A DNA stretch of 64,000 bases from Bacillaceae bacterium OF18-1A (GCA_027694045.1 JAQEWB010000001.1:1054001-1118000); one strand, 5' to 3'; positions 1 to 8,722 are shown, counted from the stretch's first letter. Notes: generated by a model not told the origin, from the letters alone. A program made the numbers and translations.

Positions 1-466
1 ATTGCTTATAGTAAAAAGAATTACCCTCTATTTTCACATCCATTCCTTTTCTTTGTCCTTCCGTTTCAAATGTGGGTAGGTACTTATCAAACGAAGAAAT
101 TTTAAAGTATGGAGATGAATATGTAAGCTCATCATTTTTTCGAATTAGTAATCCTGCTTGATTATCGTTTAATTCTTTATCAGTTTCCTTTAAAAAGTTT
201 AGATCCTCCAATTTATCTGGAGCATACGATGAAAGAATTTTCAACCTACTAAAAATATCATCTTCATCTTCTTTTGTACGAATAGCTCCCTCCTGCTCTT
301 TATCAATGAGAGAATGACTATTTTGATTAAGACCAATGATTGCTTTTGCAATACGAATATCACCAAATAACGTAACACTAATTAACATAATTGCTATGCC
401 ACAAAAAACGATTGGAATAATTACCATCGCAATATACGACAACAGCAATCTAATACGGATTGACAT
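1..466 (-). CDS. Membrane sensor protein, N-terminal part (probable sensor histidine kinase), cut by window edge
   Basis: Only about the first 155 codons lie in the window and the frame stays open to the edge. The ATG at 466 has AGGAG seven bases upstream. Residues about 5-32 form one strong transmembrane helix, followed by a hydrophilic, charged stretch typical of an extracytoplasmic sensor domain. No catalytic domain is visible, so sensor kinase is an inference from this architecture and from its place 27 bp behind the copper-type genes, with which it is probably co-transcribed. A chemoreceptor or other sensor would look the same here. Confidence 0.5.
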   Translation of the reverse strand, partial: MSIRIRLLLSYIAMVIIPIVFCGIAIMLISVTLFGDIRIAKAIIGLNQNSHSLIDKEQEGAIRTKEDEDDIFSRLKILSSYAPDKLEDLNFLKETDKELNDNQAGLLIRKNDELTYSSPYFKISSFDKYLPTFETEGQRKGMDVKIEGNSFYYKQ

Positions 467-493
467 TACAGAACTCCTATAAACATAATAATT

Positions 494-1732
494 TTAGCTC
501 GTTACAGAACTCACAGGAAATGAAACTTGACTCATCCAAATACCAGCTAATAATACGAGTATAGCTAGAACCATTTCTAAGAGCAATAAACGGCGATTAA
601 CTGTTCCGATATCGTTACCCCATGTTTTCGTTTGTCTCCATGCTACAATTGTAATTATTAATACAGTAACCGCCTTTATATTTAAGAGGTTTGTCCATTC
701 GGAGTCCACATTAAACAACATCCATTTTCTTGTCTGTAAAAACACAATTAATTCACCAGAAAGAAATGCTAGAATAAATGAAATACCAGCAATAATACTA
801 AAATGCTTACGGAAACTCTTTTGATCAAATGTAATTTTGTATAATGTTGTCCACACTATAACAAGAGCTAAATAAATAAGTGCTCCTAGCCACACTGCAA
901 TACTCATAACGTGGACCATTCTAATTATAACTGCTGCCCAATTTGGATTAGTAATCCATACATGACCTGTGAAAGAAAAACTCGCAACAAGAAATCCCCA
1001 AATTAGTGCATACCATTCGTTCCCCATATGCTGCAAAGACATAAGAACCAATAATAACAATTGAATCATAATAATAACTGAAAATGGCGAATGAATAAGT
1101 AAACTCCCCTTCGGAATAATTGACTTATACACTATTAATTCGGCTATCAATCCTACTACAAGTATAGAGAAGAAAATCATTTTCATATTCTTCATTCTTT
1201 GCAATACAGGAGGTAAATTATAATGTTTTACAAACATATCGAGCCACTTTACTCCTGCTCCAATTAAAATCATTCCCTCTACAATATAGCGTAGGATTAC
1301 AATCATAACCTCTGAAAATACTGAGGTACTCGCATTCCCCTCTACTACAGCATTAGTTGGTACTTCTTCTCCAATTGAAAAGGTATAGCTTCCTTCACTC
1401 GGATGTCCATCTGCAGATATCATAGACCACCTTACTGTGTAAGTACCATTATTTAAATTTGGTATCTTCACTTTTATTTTTGTTGGGTCATCTAACATTT
1501 CAACCTTTGATACTTGCACTCTCTTTGCACTTGGATCTAGCAATTCAATATTAACTACTTTTCCTGTAACTAGTTCACTAAATTCAAGAATAATCTGTTC
1601 CGGTTGTACTGTCAGAACCTCCCCCTCTTTAGGACTGGTTCCTACAACACTTGTATGAGCAAATACACTACTATGAGAAAACAAAAATACACTTACACTT
1701 GTTACAATAAATACTATCATTCTATAAAGCAT
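494..1732 (-). CDS. CopC-CopD fusion, copper uptake/resistance membrane protein (YcnJ-like)
   Basis: 412 aa. A signal peptide (residues 1-25) ends in Val-Phe-Ala so that the mature chain starts with His, as needed for the CopC copper site; a second ligand region, SADGHPSEGSY, follows near residue 110. Residues about 30-120 are the CopC beta-sandwich. From about 145 on there are at least seven to eight hydrophobic helices of the CopD domain. Known relatives handle copper at the cell surface and move it across the membrane. The gene lies 16 bp behind the multicopper oxidase in one operon. The fold and family are clear; the direction of copper movement is not shown by the sequence. Confidence 0.85.
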   Translation of the reverse strand: MLYRMIVFIVTSVSVFLFSHSSVFAHTSVVGTSPKEGEVLTVQPEQIILEFSELVTGKVVNIELLDPSAKRVQVSKVEMLDDPTKIKVKIPNLNNGTYTVRWSMISADGHPSEGSYTFSIGEEVPTNAVVEGNASTSVFSEVMIVILRYIVEGMILIGAGVKWLDMFVKHYNLPPVLQRMKNMKMIFFSILVVGLIAELIVYKSIIPKGSLLIHSPFSVIIMIQLLLLVLMSLQHMGNEWYALIWGFLVASFSFTGHVWITNPNWAAVIIRMVHVMSIAVWLGALIYLALVIVWTTLYKITFDQKSFRKHFSIIAGISFILAFLSGELIVFLQTRKWMLFNVDSEWTNLLNIKAVTVLIITIVAWRQTKTWGNDIGTVNRRLLLLEMVLAILVLLAGIWMSQVSFPVSSVTS

Positions 1733-1748
1733 AAAAACCTCCGTATTA

Positions 1749-3377
1749 TTATTCTGGATGATTACCCGAATGATCTCCGGTAGAAAATGGCGTAGTTACT
1801 CCCTCATAATTCATCATTGTATGCATTCCTTTTTCCGCATGAACGAGATGATGACAATGAACCATCCATAGTCCACTATTATTTGCCTCTAATGCAATTT
1901 CATATTCTTCTCCTGGAAAAATATTAACTGTATCTAAGTAAATCGGACTTCCCTCCATCGGGTTACCATTTTTAGAAATAACCTGGAATGTATGTCCATG
2001 CAAATGCATTGGATGAATTTCTTCCCCCTTATTTTTAAAGCGAATCTTAACTTTATCTCCTTTCTCTACTTTAATAGGCGGAATATCAGGTGATGTCTTT
2101 CCATTAATCGTATAGACCCATTTTTCTTGTCCATTTACATCTTTCACACCTTCTGCCAAATCCATATCATAGACCTTTGTAAACTTTGAATCTATCGTAA
2201 ACTTGCCAACTTCTTTTTTTCCATATTTCGTAAAGTCAAACCATGGATAACTCTTTATATCAATAGGTTCTTTCGGCAAAGAACCGTTCCCAATAGTTGC
2301 TGTTAGCATTCGATTCATTTTCTTAGATGGATCAACGTTAATAAGTTTTACACTCGTTGTTTCCGGCATTTTAAAAACAAGGTCATAACGTTGTGCAGCT
2401 CCCATCGGAAGAATTGCTTTATCTAGCTCGTCCCCACCTTTTATATCACGACCATCTAATGCAATAATTTGAAATGGTGCCCCAACTAATGTCATTAAAT
2501 GCGTATTATTCCCGGCGTTAATTAAGCGAAGGCGTACTATTTCACCTGGTTTTGCATCTAATTGTAGCCCTTCACTTGTATCATTTAATGTAAATACATC
2601 GTAATCATCTCCATCAGATAAATCTTTGAGTTGATCATTACTTGGCATCATTAACGGCCCTTCTAAAGTTTGCGCCTTTTCATTTCGAATATGATTGCTA
2701 GGATAGCTATCCCAATCTTTATCTTGTTCGCCATTATGCTTACGGGTTTTTATGTCTCCTGCTTTCCATTCATGGATTGCCACTGTATAATCCTTTTCAT
2801 ATTTTACAGCTGCTTTATTCGGTTCAATAACAATGGTTCCAAATAGTCCCCGCTCCGTTTGTTTTGCACTTTTTTGATGTGAATGATACCAATATGTCCC
2901 CACCTGATCAGCATTAAATGCGTATGTATATATTTCACCTGGTTTTATAGCATTTTGCGTAACACCTGGAACACCGTCTACCGCCGCAGGAACATCTAAT
3001 CCGTGCCAATGGATTGTAACTGGTTCTGGCAATTCATTTTTCAAATTTACAACAACACGTTCACCTTGTTTAACTCGAATTTGAGTGCCCGGTGATGTTC
3101 CATCAAATGTCCACGCATCTACCTTTTTTCCATTTCCCAAATCTACGCTTGCTACTTTCGCCGTAATATTAAAAGTTTTTGTAACCCTTTTTTGGGCATC
3201 TGAATTAGCAAGAGATGTAATTGATTCTGAAGTAGATGTTGCATCTGTTAACTTCTTTTTTTCATTTGTACCTGGGTAATTATTTATTAAAAAATATCCG
3301 AAAATAACTAACCCTAATAGTAAGCATGCCGCAATCAATATATTTCTTAAATCGCTTTGTATAAATTCCTTTTTCAT
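1749..3377 (-). CDS. Multicopper oxidase, membrane-anchored or exported
   Basis: 542 aa. N-terminal hydrophobic segment (residues 12-32) serves as signal or anchor. All four copper-ligand signatures of the family are present in order: HWHG (about 123-126), WYHSH (about 163-167), HPMHLHGH (about 455) and HCHHLVHAEKGM (about 507-518), giving one type 1 and one trinuclear site. The Met in the last motif is the usual type 1 axial ligand. The family oxidises Cu(I), Mn(II) or organic substrates with O2. With CopC-CopD next door, a role in copper tolerance at the cell surface is the likely one. Translation seems coupled to a 19-codon ORF overlapping its ATG. Confidence 0.9.
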   Translation of the reverse strand: MKKEFIQSDLRNILIAACLLLGLVIFGYFLINNYPGTNEKKKLTDATSTSESITSLANSDAQKRVTKTFNITAKVASVDLGNGKKVDAWTFDGTSPGTQIRVKQGERVVVNLKNELPEPVTIHWHGLDVPAAVDGVPGVTQNAIKPGEIYTYAFNADQVGTYWYHSHQKSAKQTERGLFGTIVIEPNKAAVKYEKDYTVAIHEWKAGDIKTRKHNGEQDKDWDSYPSNHIRNEKAQTLEGPLMMPSNDQLKDLSDGDDYDVFTLNDTSEGLQLDAKPGEIVRLRLINAGNNTHLMTLVGAPFQIIALDGRDIKGGDELDKAILPMGAAQRYDLVFKMPETTSVKLINVDPSKKMNRMLTATIGNGSLPKEPIDIKSYPWFDFTKYGKKEVGKFTIDSKFTKVYDMDLAEGVKDVNGQEKWVYTINGKTSPDIPPIKVEKGDKVKIRFKNKGEEIHPMHLHGHTFQVISKNGNPMEGSPIYLDTVNIFPGEEYEIALEANNSGLWMVHCHHLVHAEKGMHTMMNYEGVTTPFSTGDHSGNHPE

Positions 3378-3433
3378 ATTAGTCTCTCTTTCATTTTTTG
3401 TTGTAAACTATTAATTTTCATACGTAGATTCAT
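3374..3433 (-). CDS. Short leader ORF overlapping the multicopper oxidase start
   Basis: 19 codons starting at ATG 3433 with a GAGGTGAT Shine-Dalgarno element ahead. The stop codon TGA overlaps the ATG of the multicopper oxidase gene (ATGA overlap). The peptide is short, basic and Met/Lys-rich (begins MNLRMKINSL) and has no recognised domain. Its good ribosome site and exact overlap suggest translational coupling; whether the peptide itself matters is unknown. Confidence 0.45.
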   Translation of the reverse strand: MNLRMKINSLQQKMKERLI

Positions 3434-3624
3434 TGCCTATCACCTCACATATTCACTTCGATTTACATAATAACACTCAGAAAAAAAGAAACTTTGAAGG
3501 AATTTTAAAGACTTTATAAAGAAATATATTTCAATTTTTCTTTACTTCTAAATCTTTTTTATTGCGCAATAAAACAAATTGTATAATACTATACAAAACA
3601 TATATATTTAGGAGGATTATAGTA

Positions 3625-4161
3625 ATGTCTGAAAAAACATACGAACTCGCAACCTTCGCAGGTGGTTGCTTTTGGTGCATGGTAAAACCATTTGATGAAC
3701 TTCCTGGTATTCATAAAGTACTTTCCGGCTATGCAGGTGGTCATATCGAAAATCCAACATACGAACAAGTAAAAGCCGGAACATCTGGACATTTAGAAGT
3801 CGTTCAAATTACATTCGATCCTTCTATTTTCCCATATGAAAAATTACTAAATTTATATTGGCCACAAATCGACCCAACTGATGACGGCGGACAATTTTTT
3901 GACCGAGGTCCATCTTATCGCACTGCTATTTTTTATCATAACGAAACGCAAAAAGAGCTTGCTGAAAAATCGAAGCAAACTCTTACTGCAAGCGGTATGT
4001 TTAAAGATCCAATCGTGACGGAAATTCGTACTGCTGCACCTTTTTATGAGGCTGAAGAATACCACCAACATTTCTATAAAAAGAATCCAGAGAAATATGC
4101 TACTGAGCAAAAGGAATCTGGTCGTGAAGATTTTATAAAAGAAAATTGGCAAAAAAAATAA
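3625..4161 (+). CDS. msrA: Peptide-methionine (S)-S-oxide reductase
   Basis: 178 aa from ATG 3625, chosen because GGAGG lies eight bases before it; the longer frame from 3562 has no ribosome site. The active-site motif GCFWC is at residues 14-18 with the catalytic Cys15. The downstream GYAGG, the Glu/Asp-rich centre and the EEYHQ(H)F region are all typical of MsrA. The enzyme repairs oxidised methionine in proteins using thioredoxin, in the cytoplasm. It is a single gene flanked by its own terminator at 4164-4198, with no msrB fused or adjacent. Confidence 0.95.
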   Translation: MSEKTYELATFAGGCFWCMVKPFDELPGIHKVLSGYAGGHIENPTYEQVKAGTSGHLEVVQITFDPSIFPYEKLLNLYWPQIDPTDDGGQFFDRGPSYRTAIFYHNETQKELAEKSKQTLTASGMFKDPIVTEIRTAAPFYEAEEYHQHFYKKNPEKYATEQKESGREDFIKENWQKK

Positions 4162-4163
4162 TA

Positions 4164-4200
4164 AAAACGCATCGTGCTTTTTTAGTACGATGCGTTTTTA
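4164..4200. terminator. Bidirectional terminator after msrA
   Basis: Twelve-base-pair hairpin (4164-4175 with 4187-4198) with A-run before and T-run after, so it can end transcription both from msrA and from the small minus-strand genes. Confidence 0.85.
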
Positions 4201-4293
4201 TTTTTGATAAAAGTACCATACAATGGCAAAAACAACAGCTGTTAATGTCCAAAGTATTATCTCATTCGTAGCTTTATTCTTTTTATTAGTCAT
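4198..4293 (-). CDS. 31-aa single-span membrane peptide
   Basis: ATG at 4293 with GGAGAG eight bases upstream; stop at 4198 inside the terminator. The chain starts MTNKKNKATNE and then has one hydrophobic helix (about residues 12-29) ending YQK. It directly follows the 66-aa membrane protein on the same strand with about 30 bp between them, so both are likely co-transcribed. No family is recognised. The strong ribosome site and clean single-helix layout argue that it is translated. Confidence 0.5.
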   Translation of the reverse strand: MTNKKNKATNEIILWTLTAVVFAIVWYFYQK

Positions 4294-4323
4294 TTTATCT
4301 CTCCTTATCACAATTAAACATAT

Positions 4324-4524
4324 TCAAGATTTCTTTTGTTTAATTGTCCACCAGATGAAAGTAAATAAATCCTTACATATTCTTGTAATAAGTGCACCTA
4401 TTATTCCGATTACAATTGAAATTACTAACATTTGGCCAAAACTAAAAGAATTTGTGTACGTTATGTAGAGAACGATACATATAAGTAAAACATCCGGTAA
4501 AGAAAGTAAAAACCTTTTAAACAT
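4324..4524 (-). CDS. 66-aa membrane protein of unknown function
   Basis: Two hydrophobic helices (about residues 8-24 and 28-46) followed by an aromatic stretch and a basic Gln-Lys-Lys-Lys-Ser tail. A GGGGA ribosome site precedes the ATG at 4524. It forms a tiny two-gene unit with the 31-aa peptide downstream. It resembles short hypothetical membrane proteins common in Bacillus genomes; I do not recognise a named family. Confidence 0.55.
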   Translation of the reverse strand: MFKRFLLSLPDVLLICIVLYITYTNSFSFGQMLVISIVIGIIGALITRICKDLFTFIWWTIKQKKS

Positions 4525-4621
4525 TCCTTTATCTCCCCTATACTTTATTTATCTCTTCTACTGAAACTTTACAATAAAGTTTGTTTAAAAATTCCATTTA
4601 GACCCTCATTTTCCGAAAAAT

Positions 4622-4654
4622 AATAAGAATCCCTTTTCAAAAGAGATTCTTATT
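4622..4654. terminator. Hairpin terminator downstream of the RCC1-repeat gene
   Basis: Perfect ten-base stem (4622-4631 with 4645-4654), about 95 bp after the minus-strand RCC1-repeat gene. Confidence 0.6.
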
Positions 4655-4746
4655 CAGCAGATTTAAGTTTAATTATTTTCTACATATCCTATTCCATAAT
4701 TACTCCCAAAATAGAATAATATTACTAATGATTTATTGTAAATTAA

Positions 4747-5643
4747 CTATTTTCCAGGCAATCGGATGTTACACCAGCTACTTATGTCGCATTGACCGTA
4801 TGTATTATCACCTACTGCTACCACCGTTCCGTCTGATTTCAGGCCGACTGTATGTGCACAACCCGCCGCTATCGCTACAATATCTTTCCAATCGCTTACA
4901 TTACATTGGCCATACGCATTCGAACCTACTGCCGCCACAGTACCATCTGATTTCAGAGCGATTGTATGATTACTCCCTGCCGCTACTGCCACAATATCTT
5001 TCCCGCTGCTTACATCACATTGACCATGTTTATTATTCCCCACGGCCATCACTATGCCAACCGATTTCAAACCAACAGTATGAAGATAACCAGCTTCCAA
5101 CGCCACCATACCAATCCATTCGCTTACATTGCATTGGCCATATCGATTATTACCCACTGCCGTCACCGTACCGTCCAATTTAAGACCGACTGTATGCCAG
5201 TCACCCGCCGTGACCGCCACAATATCTCGCCAGCTACTTACATTGCATTCTCCTTCTTTATTTCGCCCTACTGCCATTACCGTGCCATCCGGTTTAAGGC
5301 CAATAGTACGACGCCACCCTGCTGCAACCACTACAATATTATTCCAGTCGTTCACATCGCATTGATCATGCTTATTCCATCCCACCGCTTCCACAGTATT
5401 ATTACTTTTAAGAGCGATTGTATGAGCATTACCTGTGTTCGTCGCCATATGAACATTGCCCGCTGCGACGGCTTCAATATCACACCAACTACTTACATTG
5501 CATTCTCCTTCTTTATTTCGTCCCACTGCCACAACCGTACCATCCGATTTAAGAGCAACAGTATGACCACGACCTGCCGCTATCGTATCTTTTTGCCACC
5601 GTTTCACTTTTAATACCTCTTCTTTCGGTGAAATATAATTCAT
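4747..5643 (-). CDS. RCC1-repeat (beta-propeller) protein
   Basis: 298 aa from ATG 5643, which has AGGAGG seven bases upstream; the 17-residue extension upstream lacks a ribosome site. After about 25 residues the chain is seven imperfect RCC1/ATS1-type repeats of about 40 residues, each with VAVGxNxxGQC(N/D)VS followed by AAGxxHT(V/I)xLKSDGTV. Seven such blades should close into a propeller. There is no signal peptide and no second domain, so it is probably a cytoplasmic binding protein; the partner is unknown. The coding DNA is visibly richer in GC and in C-ending codons than its neighbours, compatible with transfer or with repeat-driven composition. Confidence 0.75.
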   Translation of the reverse strand: MNYISPKEEVLKVKRWQKDTIAAGRGHTVALKSDGTVVAVGRNKEGECNVSSWCDIEAVAAGNVHMATNTGNAHTIALKSNNTVEAVGWNKHDQCDVNDWNNIVVVAAGWRRTIGLKPDGTVMAVGRNKEGECNVSSWRDIVAVTAGDWHTVGLKLDGTVTAVGNNRYGQCNVSEWIGMVALEAGYLHTVGLKSVGIVMAVGNNKHGQCDVSSGKDIVAVAAGSNHTIALKSDGTVAAVGSNAYGQCNVSDWKDIVAIAAGCAHTVGLKSDGTVVAVGDNTYGQCDISSWCNIRLPGK

Positions 5644-5767
5644 GTTTACCTCCTTGCATATAAACAACCGTGTCCAATTAGATATTTTTATCAAATTTCA
5701 TTATAAATGACCTGACTTTTTTTATAAATCTACAGCTACAAAAGAAGCCTGTTATTAATTCTTCCAA

Positions 5768-5802
5768 AATAAAGACCTCCAGTTTAAGCACTAGAGGTCT
5801 TC
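5768..5802 (-). terminator. Terminator of the FusB-like gene
   Basis: Eight-base stem (5772-5779 with 5794-5801) just after the stop of the minus-strand gene, with an AT-rich tail. Confidence 0.75.
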
Positions 5803-5806
5803 CATT

Positions 5807-6448
5807 TTATTTCTTTAATCTCTCAATAAAATCGTTTAATTTATCAAGCGACTTCATATTATGATTACAAGCTACACCATCTTTACAAATATAATTTCCC
5901 TTTTTAACGAAAGTTCCTGGTACATCGCCTTTAATTTCAACTAAAAACATTCCTACTTCTTCATGTCCATGACATAACGAACAAATGCTTTTTTTATTTA
6001 AACTTTGGAACGTTCCTTGCAGACCAACAAACTTATTTTTATCATTTTTCGCTATAATAAATTTCCTACTGGACCCTTTGTCAATCCAACTTAAATAAGA
6101 TATTTCTTTCATATCTATTTCTTCCATATCAGGAAGCTTTAATTTTTTCGCCTTAGGAAATAATTTTTTTAACGTTTGTGCTGTAACTTCCTGAAACGGA
6201 ATGACATACGGATTTATTTTCAGTAAAAATGATTCTGCATCTTCTCTATTTTGAACTGTTAATACCGTATCAATTAACTCTTTCTGTTCATCCGTTAAAT
6301 TCTCAAATACATGTATTATCTTTTCAATCGCAAGTGATTTTAACGCTTGAATTACACCTCTATCATTTGCCGTTGCATGCCCGTTCGCTAAAATATAAGC
6401 TTGTGATTTTATAAAATTATATTGATCACTTCTAATAAAAGCTTCCAT
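5807..6448 (-). CDS. Elongation factor G-binding protein, FusB/FusC family
   Basis: 213 aa from ATG 6448 (GGAG eight bases upstream; a six-residue longer frame is less likely). The N-terminal half is a helical bundle. The C-terminal domain has the treble-clef zinc site of the family: CSLCHG at about residues 155-160 and a second pair in the segment CKDGVACNHN near 190-200. Family members bind EF-G on stalled ribosomes and, in staphylococci, give fusidic acid resistance by helping EF-G release. In Bacillus these homologues are intrinsic genes and resistance is not assured. It is a single gene with its own terminator. Confidence 0.85.
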   Translation of the reverse strand: MEAFIRSDQYNFIKSQAYILANGHATANDRGVIQALKSLAIEKIIHVFENLTDEQKELIDTVLTVQNREDAESFLLKINPYVIPFQEVTAQTLKKLFPKAKKLKLPDMEEIDMKEISYLSWIDKGSSRKFIIAKNDKNKFVGLQGTFQSLNKKSICSLCHGHEEVGMFLVEIKGDVPGTFVKKGNYICKDGVACNHNMKSLDKLNDFIERLKK

Positions 6449-6548
6449 CTTTATCACTCCATACAAGTTGTTAATCTAATCTTATTGTATACAATGATTC
6501 AACTTTTTGATATGTAAAAGATAACTTAGAAATGAACATTACATACAT

Positions 6549-7235
6549 TCACCGATTCATTTCCTGACAAAAGAAGCCATCATCAGTTTTCCATTCCGCA
6601 TATAGTACGTCTTCAAATTTAGTGATCCCTTTTTTCTTTATTTGTTTATATAGCCATCCTTCATCAAATCCCGCTTCCCTCAAATTATCTTTCACTACTT
6701 TCCCGTCACTAATTAATGAAATTGGTAAGTATACAGGCTTATGTTTTAAACTTAAATCATTTATAGTGGGAGATTCGTATTTACTTTTTTTCAGAACGCT
6801 TATGTTTCCGTTAGGTTCCAAAATCATATATTCAACTTCTCGGATTGAAAATATATCTTTTTGTTGCCTAAGCATTTGTTGTAATTGGTTAATGTCCAAA
6901 TGATTTACACTTAATTGTTCACGATCAATCTTTCCATTACGAATAATAATTGAAGGATATCCTTCAAAAAACCTTCTTGTTCCTCTTATTTTTTGCGTTA
7001 TCACTTCTATTGTATAAATTAAAATTACCCATACAAATACTGAATATAAAATAGACCACACTTTAATTTTAGGATCATATATTGAATTTCCAACGAGCTC
7101 ACCAAGAACAATAGCAGAAATAAAATCAAATGGCGTCAGCTGAGATATTTGTGTTTTCCCTAATATTTTTGTAGCAATTAATAAAATAAAAAAACCAACT
7201 AAAAGTTCTATCGTTATTTGTCCAATATGATTCAT
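6549..7235 (-). CDS. DUF421 membrane protein (YetF/YrbG type)
   Basis: 228 aa. Two to three transmembrane helices in residues 8-80 carry the family's LGKTQISQLTPFDF and GELVGNSIYD motifs. A cytoplasmic alpha/beta domain follows with the typical GYPSIIIRNGKI and the dimer-forming Tyr/Met-Leu-Glu-Pro-Asn region. Family members are widespread in spore formers; the biochemical role is not established. ATG 7235 has AGGTG ahead. It stands alone between a hairpin and the FusB-like gene. Confidence 0.85.
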   Translation of the reverse strand: MNHIGQITIELLVGFFILLIATKILGKTQISQLTPFDFISAIVLGELVGNSIYDPKIKVWSILYSVFVWVILIYTIEVITQKIRGTRRFFEGYPSIIIRNGKIDREQLSVNHLDINQLQQMLRQQKDIFSIREVEYMILEPNGNISVLKKSKYESPTINDLSLKHKPVYLPISLISDGKVVKDNLREAGFDEGWLYKQIKKKGITKFEDVLYAEWKTDDGFFCQEMNR

Positions 7236-7340
7236 ATGCGTTCACCTTTCTGCTTTTCAATCAAATGGCTATCTATTTAGTAAAAAACGGCACATTTCCG
7301 CTATTATCATGCCCATTCATATTCAATAGATACAAAACAA

Positions 7341-7379
7341 AAAGAGTCTGATTCAAAATATATTTGAACCAGACTCTTT
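7341..7379 (-). terminator. Terminator of the CD3324-like gene
   Basis: Long, nearly perfect stem around 7341-7357 and 7363-7379, ten bases after the minus-strand stop and flanked by A/T runs on both sides. Confidence 0.8.
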
Positions 7380-7388
7380 CATTTTTAT

Positions 7389-7652
7389 TCATTTAGAATA
7401 CACAATCTTTTTAATCGTTTCTCCGGAAAGAAAATACTCTTCTGCCAGTTGATGAATGGAAATCCCGCTTTTAAATGCTTCTTTAATGGCTTTATTTCTT
7501 TCATCTAGTTGTTTTCTTCCTCCAGATCGTGTCCCCCATTTATAATGTTCCGTTTCTTGTTTTGGAATGTAAATTGTTTCACCTTGTATATACTTTTGAA
7601 TTTCAGTAATTAAACTCTCTGGTAAAACCGTCGCAGCTTTAACGTATTTCAT
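7389..7652 (-). CDS. CD3324-like small DNA-binding protein
   Basis: 87 aa, ATG 7652 with AAGGGGCGAG ahead. The first half matches the short family found in many Firmicutes (ATVLPESLITEIQKYIQGETIYIP, then a Gly/Arg/Lys-rich linker). The C-terminal 35 residues form a helix-turn-helix of the type (SIHQLAEEYFLSGETIKKIVYS). Such proteins resemble the Mor/homeodomain-like regulators and likely bind DNA; targets are unknown. Confidence 0.7.
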   Translation of the reverse strand: MKYVKAATVLPESLITEIQKYIQGETIYIPKQETEHYKWGTRSGGRKQLDERNKAIKEAFKSGISIHQLAEEYFLSGETIKKIVYSK

Positions 7653-7751
7653 TTCTGCTCGCCCCTTATTTTTTATGATTCATTTCAATAAGGTGCAAAG
7701 CCAAATATAAAAAATGATACGAGCTCATTTAGGCGATTGTATATTACTTGT

Positions 7752-7835
7752 CTACCTCACGCAAAGTATCGCCATTTCCATACTTGGCTTTGCATGAGAC
7801 GTTGCAGTGTCTGGCAATTGAATTATAATCGCCAT
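7752..7835 (-). CDS. 27-codon ORF with a strong ribosome site
   Basis: ATG 7835 is preceded by GGAGG with seven bases spacing, much better than chance. The peptide (starts MAIIIQLPDT) has no recognised family. It lies 99 bp upstream of the CD3324-like gene on the same strand. Eleven bases within it (TGCAAAGCCAA) are exactly complementary to a sequence about 90 bases downstream, so the RNA could fold back over the intervening region. It may be a leader peptide or a gene remnant. The rest of the 7653-7978 gap shows only promoter-like AT-rich sequence. Confidence 0.35.
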   Translation of the reverse strand: MAIIIQLPDTATSHAKPSMEMAILCVR

Positions 7836-7978
7836 GTAAACACCTCCTAATATACCTTTTTCATTACATTATATGATAAATTCCTTCCCCTTGCATCCAC
7901 ATCCTTTTTAAAGCATGAAACTACTTAGTTTGATATAATACTTTTTAGTCTAATCCAAAAGTATAGTGAGGTTGCTTT

Positions 7979-8683
7979 ATGAAAAAGAAAATAATCATTA
8001 CAATCGTTACATTATTCATTATTACTGTAGCATTATTCGGAACATACAAATTGATGAACGCAAGAAGCTTTCAATTGTTTGGAGATTTAACAAATCGAGT
8101 AGAAACAAATGAAAAAGTGATTGCTTTAACTTTTGATGATGGCCCTACTAACAATGTAAAACAAATATTACCGTTACTAGATACATACAATGCGAAAGCT
8201 ACTTTCTTTTTAATTGGAAATGAATTAGAGAGAAACCTATCGTTAGGAGAATCTATCGTACAATCTGGACACCAAATTGGAAACCATACATATTCTCATA
8301 ACAGAATGGTTTTTAAAACACCTTCTTTTATTAAAGAAGAAATAGAAAAAACGAATGCATTAATCCGCCAAACAGGATTTACAGGCGCAATTGATTTTAG
8401 ACCACCTAACGGGAAAAAGCTAATTGGTCTGCCCTATTATTTAAATAAAAACAATATCGAAACAATTACCTGGGACCTTGAACCTGATACTTTTTATAAA
8501 TCTGCGGCTGATAAAATTGACTACGTTAATAAAAATGTAAAATCAGGTTCTATCATTTTATTACACTCTATGTATGATGAATCTAATGAAAATTTACAAA
8601 CCATTGAAGGTATTTTAGACTCTTTATCTAAGAAGGGCTATCAGTTCGTAACAGTAAATGAATTGCAAAAAAGAGCAAAATAA
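7979..8683 (+). CDS. Polysaccharide deacetylase (NodB domain)
   Basis: 234 aa. An N-terminal hydrophobic helix (residues 4-24) anchors or exports the protein. The NodB signatures are present: TFDDGP at 51-56 with the metal/catalytic Asp pair, SGHQIGNHTYSH ending in His103 and His107, a DFRPPNG loop, WDLEPD, and SIILLHS. This predicts a zinc-dependent N-deacetylase acting on peptidoglycan or another cell-wall glycan outside the membrane. It is shorter than most Bacillus peptidoglycan deacetylases because it lacks an N-terminal accessory domain. The start has AGGTTG ahead. It stands alone with a terminator after it. Confidence 0.85.
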   Translation: MKKKIIITIVTLFIITVALFGTYKLMNARSFQLFGDLTNRVETNEKVIALTFDDGPTNNVKQILPLLDTYNAKATFFLIGNELERNLSLGESIVQSGHQIGNHTYSHNRMVFKTPSFIKEEIEKTNALIRQTGFTGAIDFRPPNGKKLIGLPYYLNKNNIETITWDLEPDTFYKSAADKIDYVNKNVKSGSIILLHSMYDESNENLQTIEGILDSLSKKGYQFVTVNELQKRAK

Positions 8684-8684
8684 A

Positions 8685-8720
8685 AAGGTAGCGTATCCTA
8701 GAGCGATACGCTACCTTTCT
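8685..8720. terminator. Bidirectional terminator
   Basis: Thirteen-base perfect stem (8685-8697 with 8705-8717) with A-run and T-run, between two convergent genes. Confidence 0.9.
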
Positions 8721-8722
8721 TT

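Noticed and set aside
4728..5613. Long plus-strand frames opposite the RCC1-repeat gene
   Set aside because: They mirror the repeats on the other strand, lack ribosome sites and give low-complexity proteins.
4747..5643. CRISPR-like repeat array
   Set aside because: The repeats are coding RCC1 units in one open frame, not short identical repeats with unique spacers.
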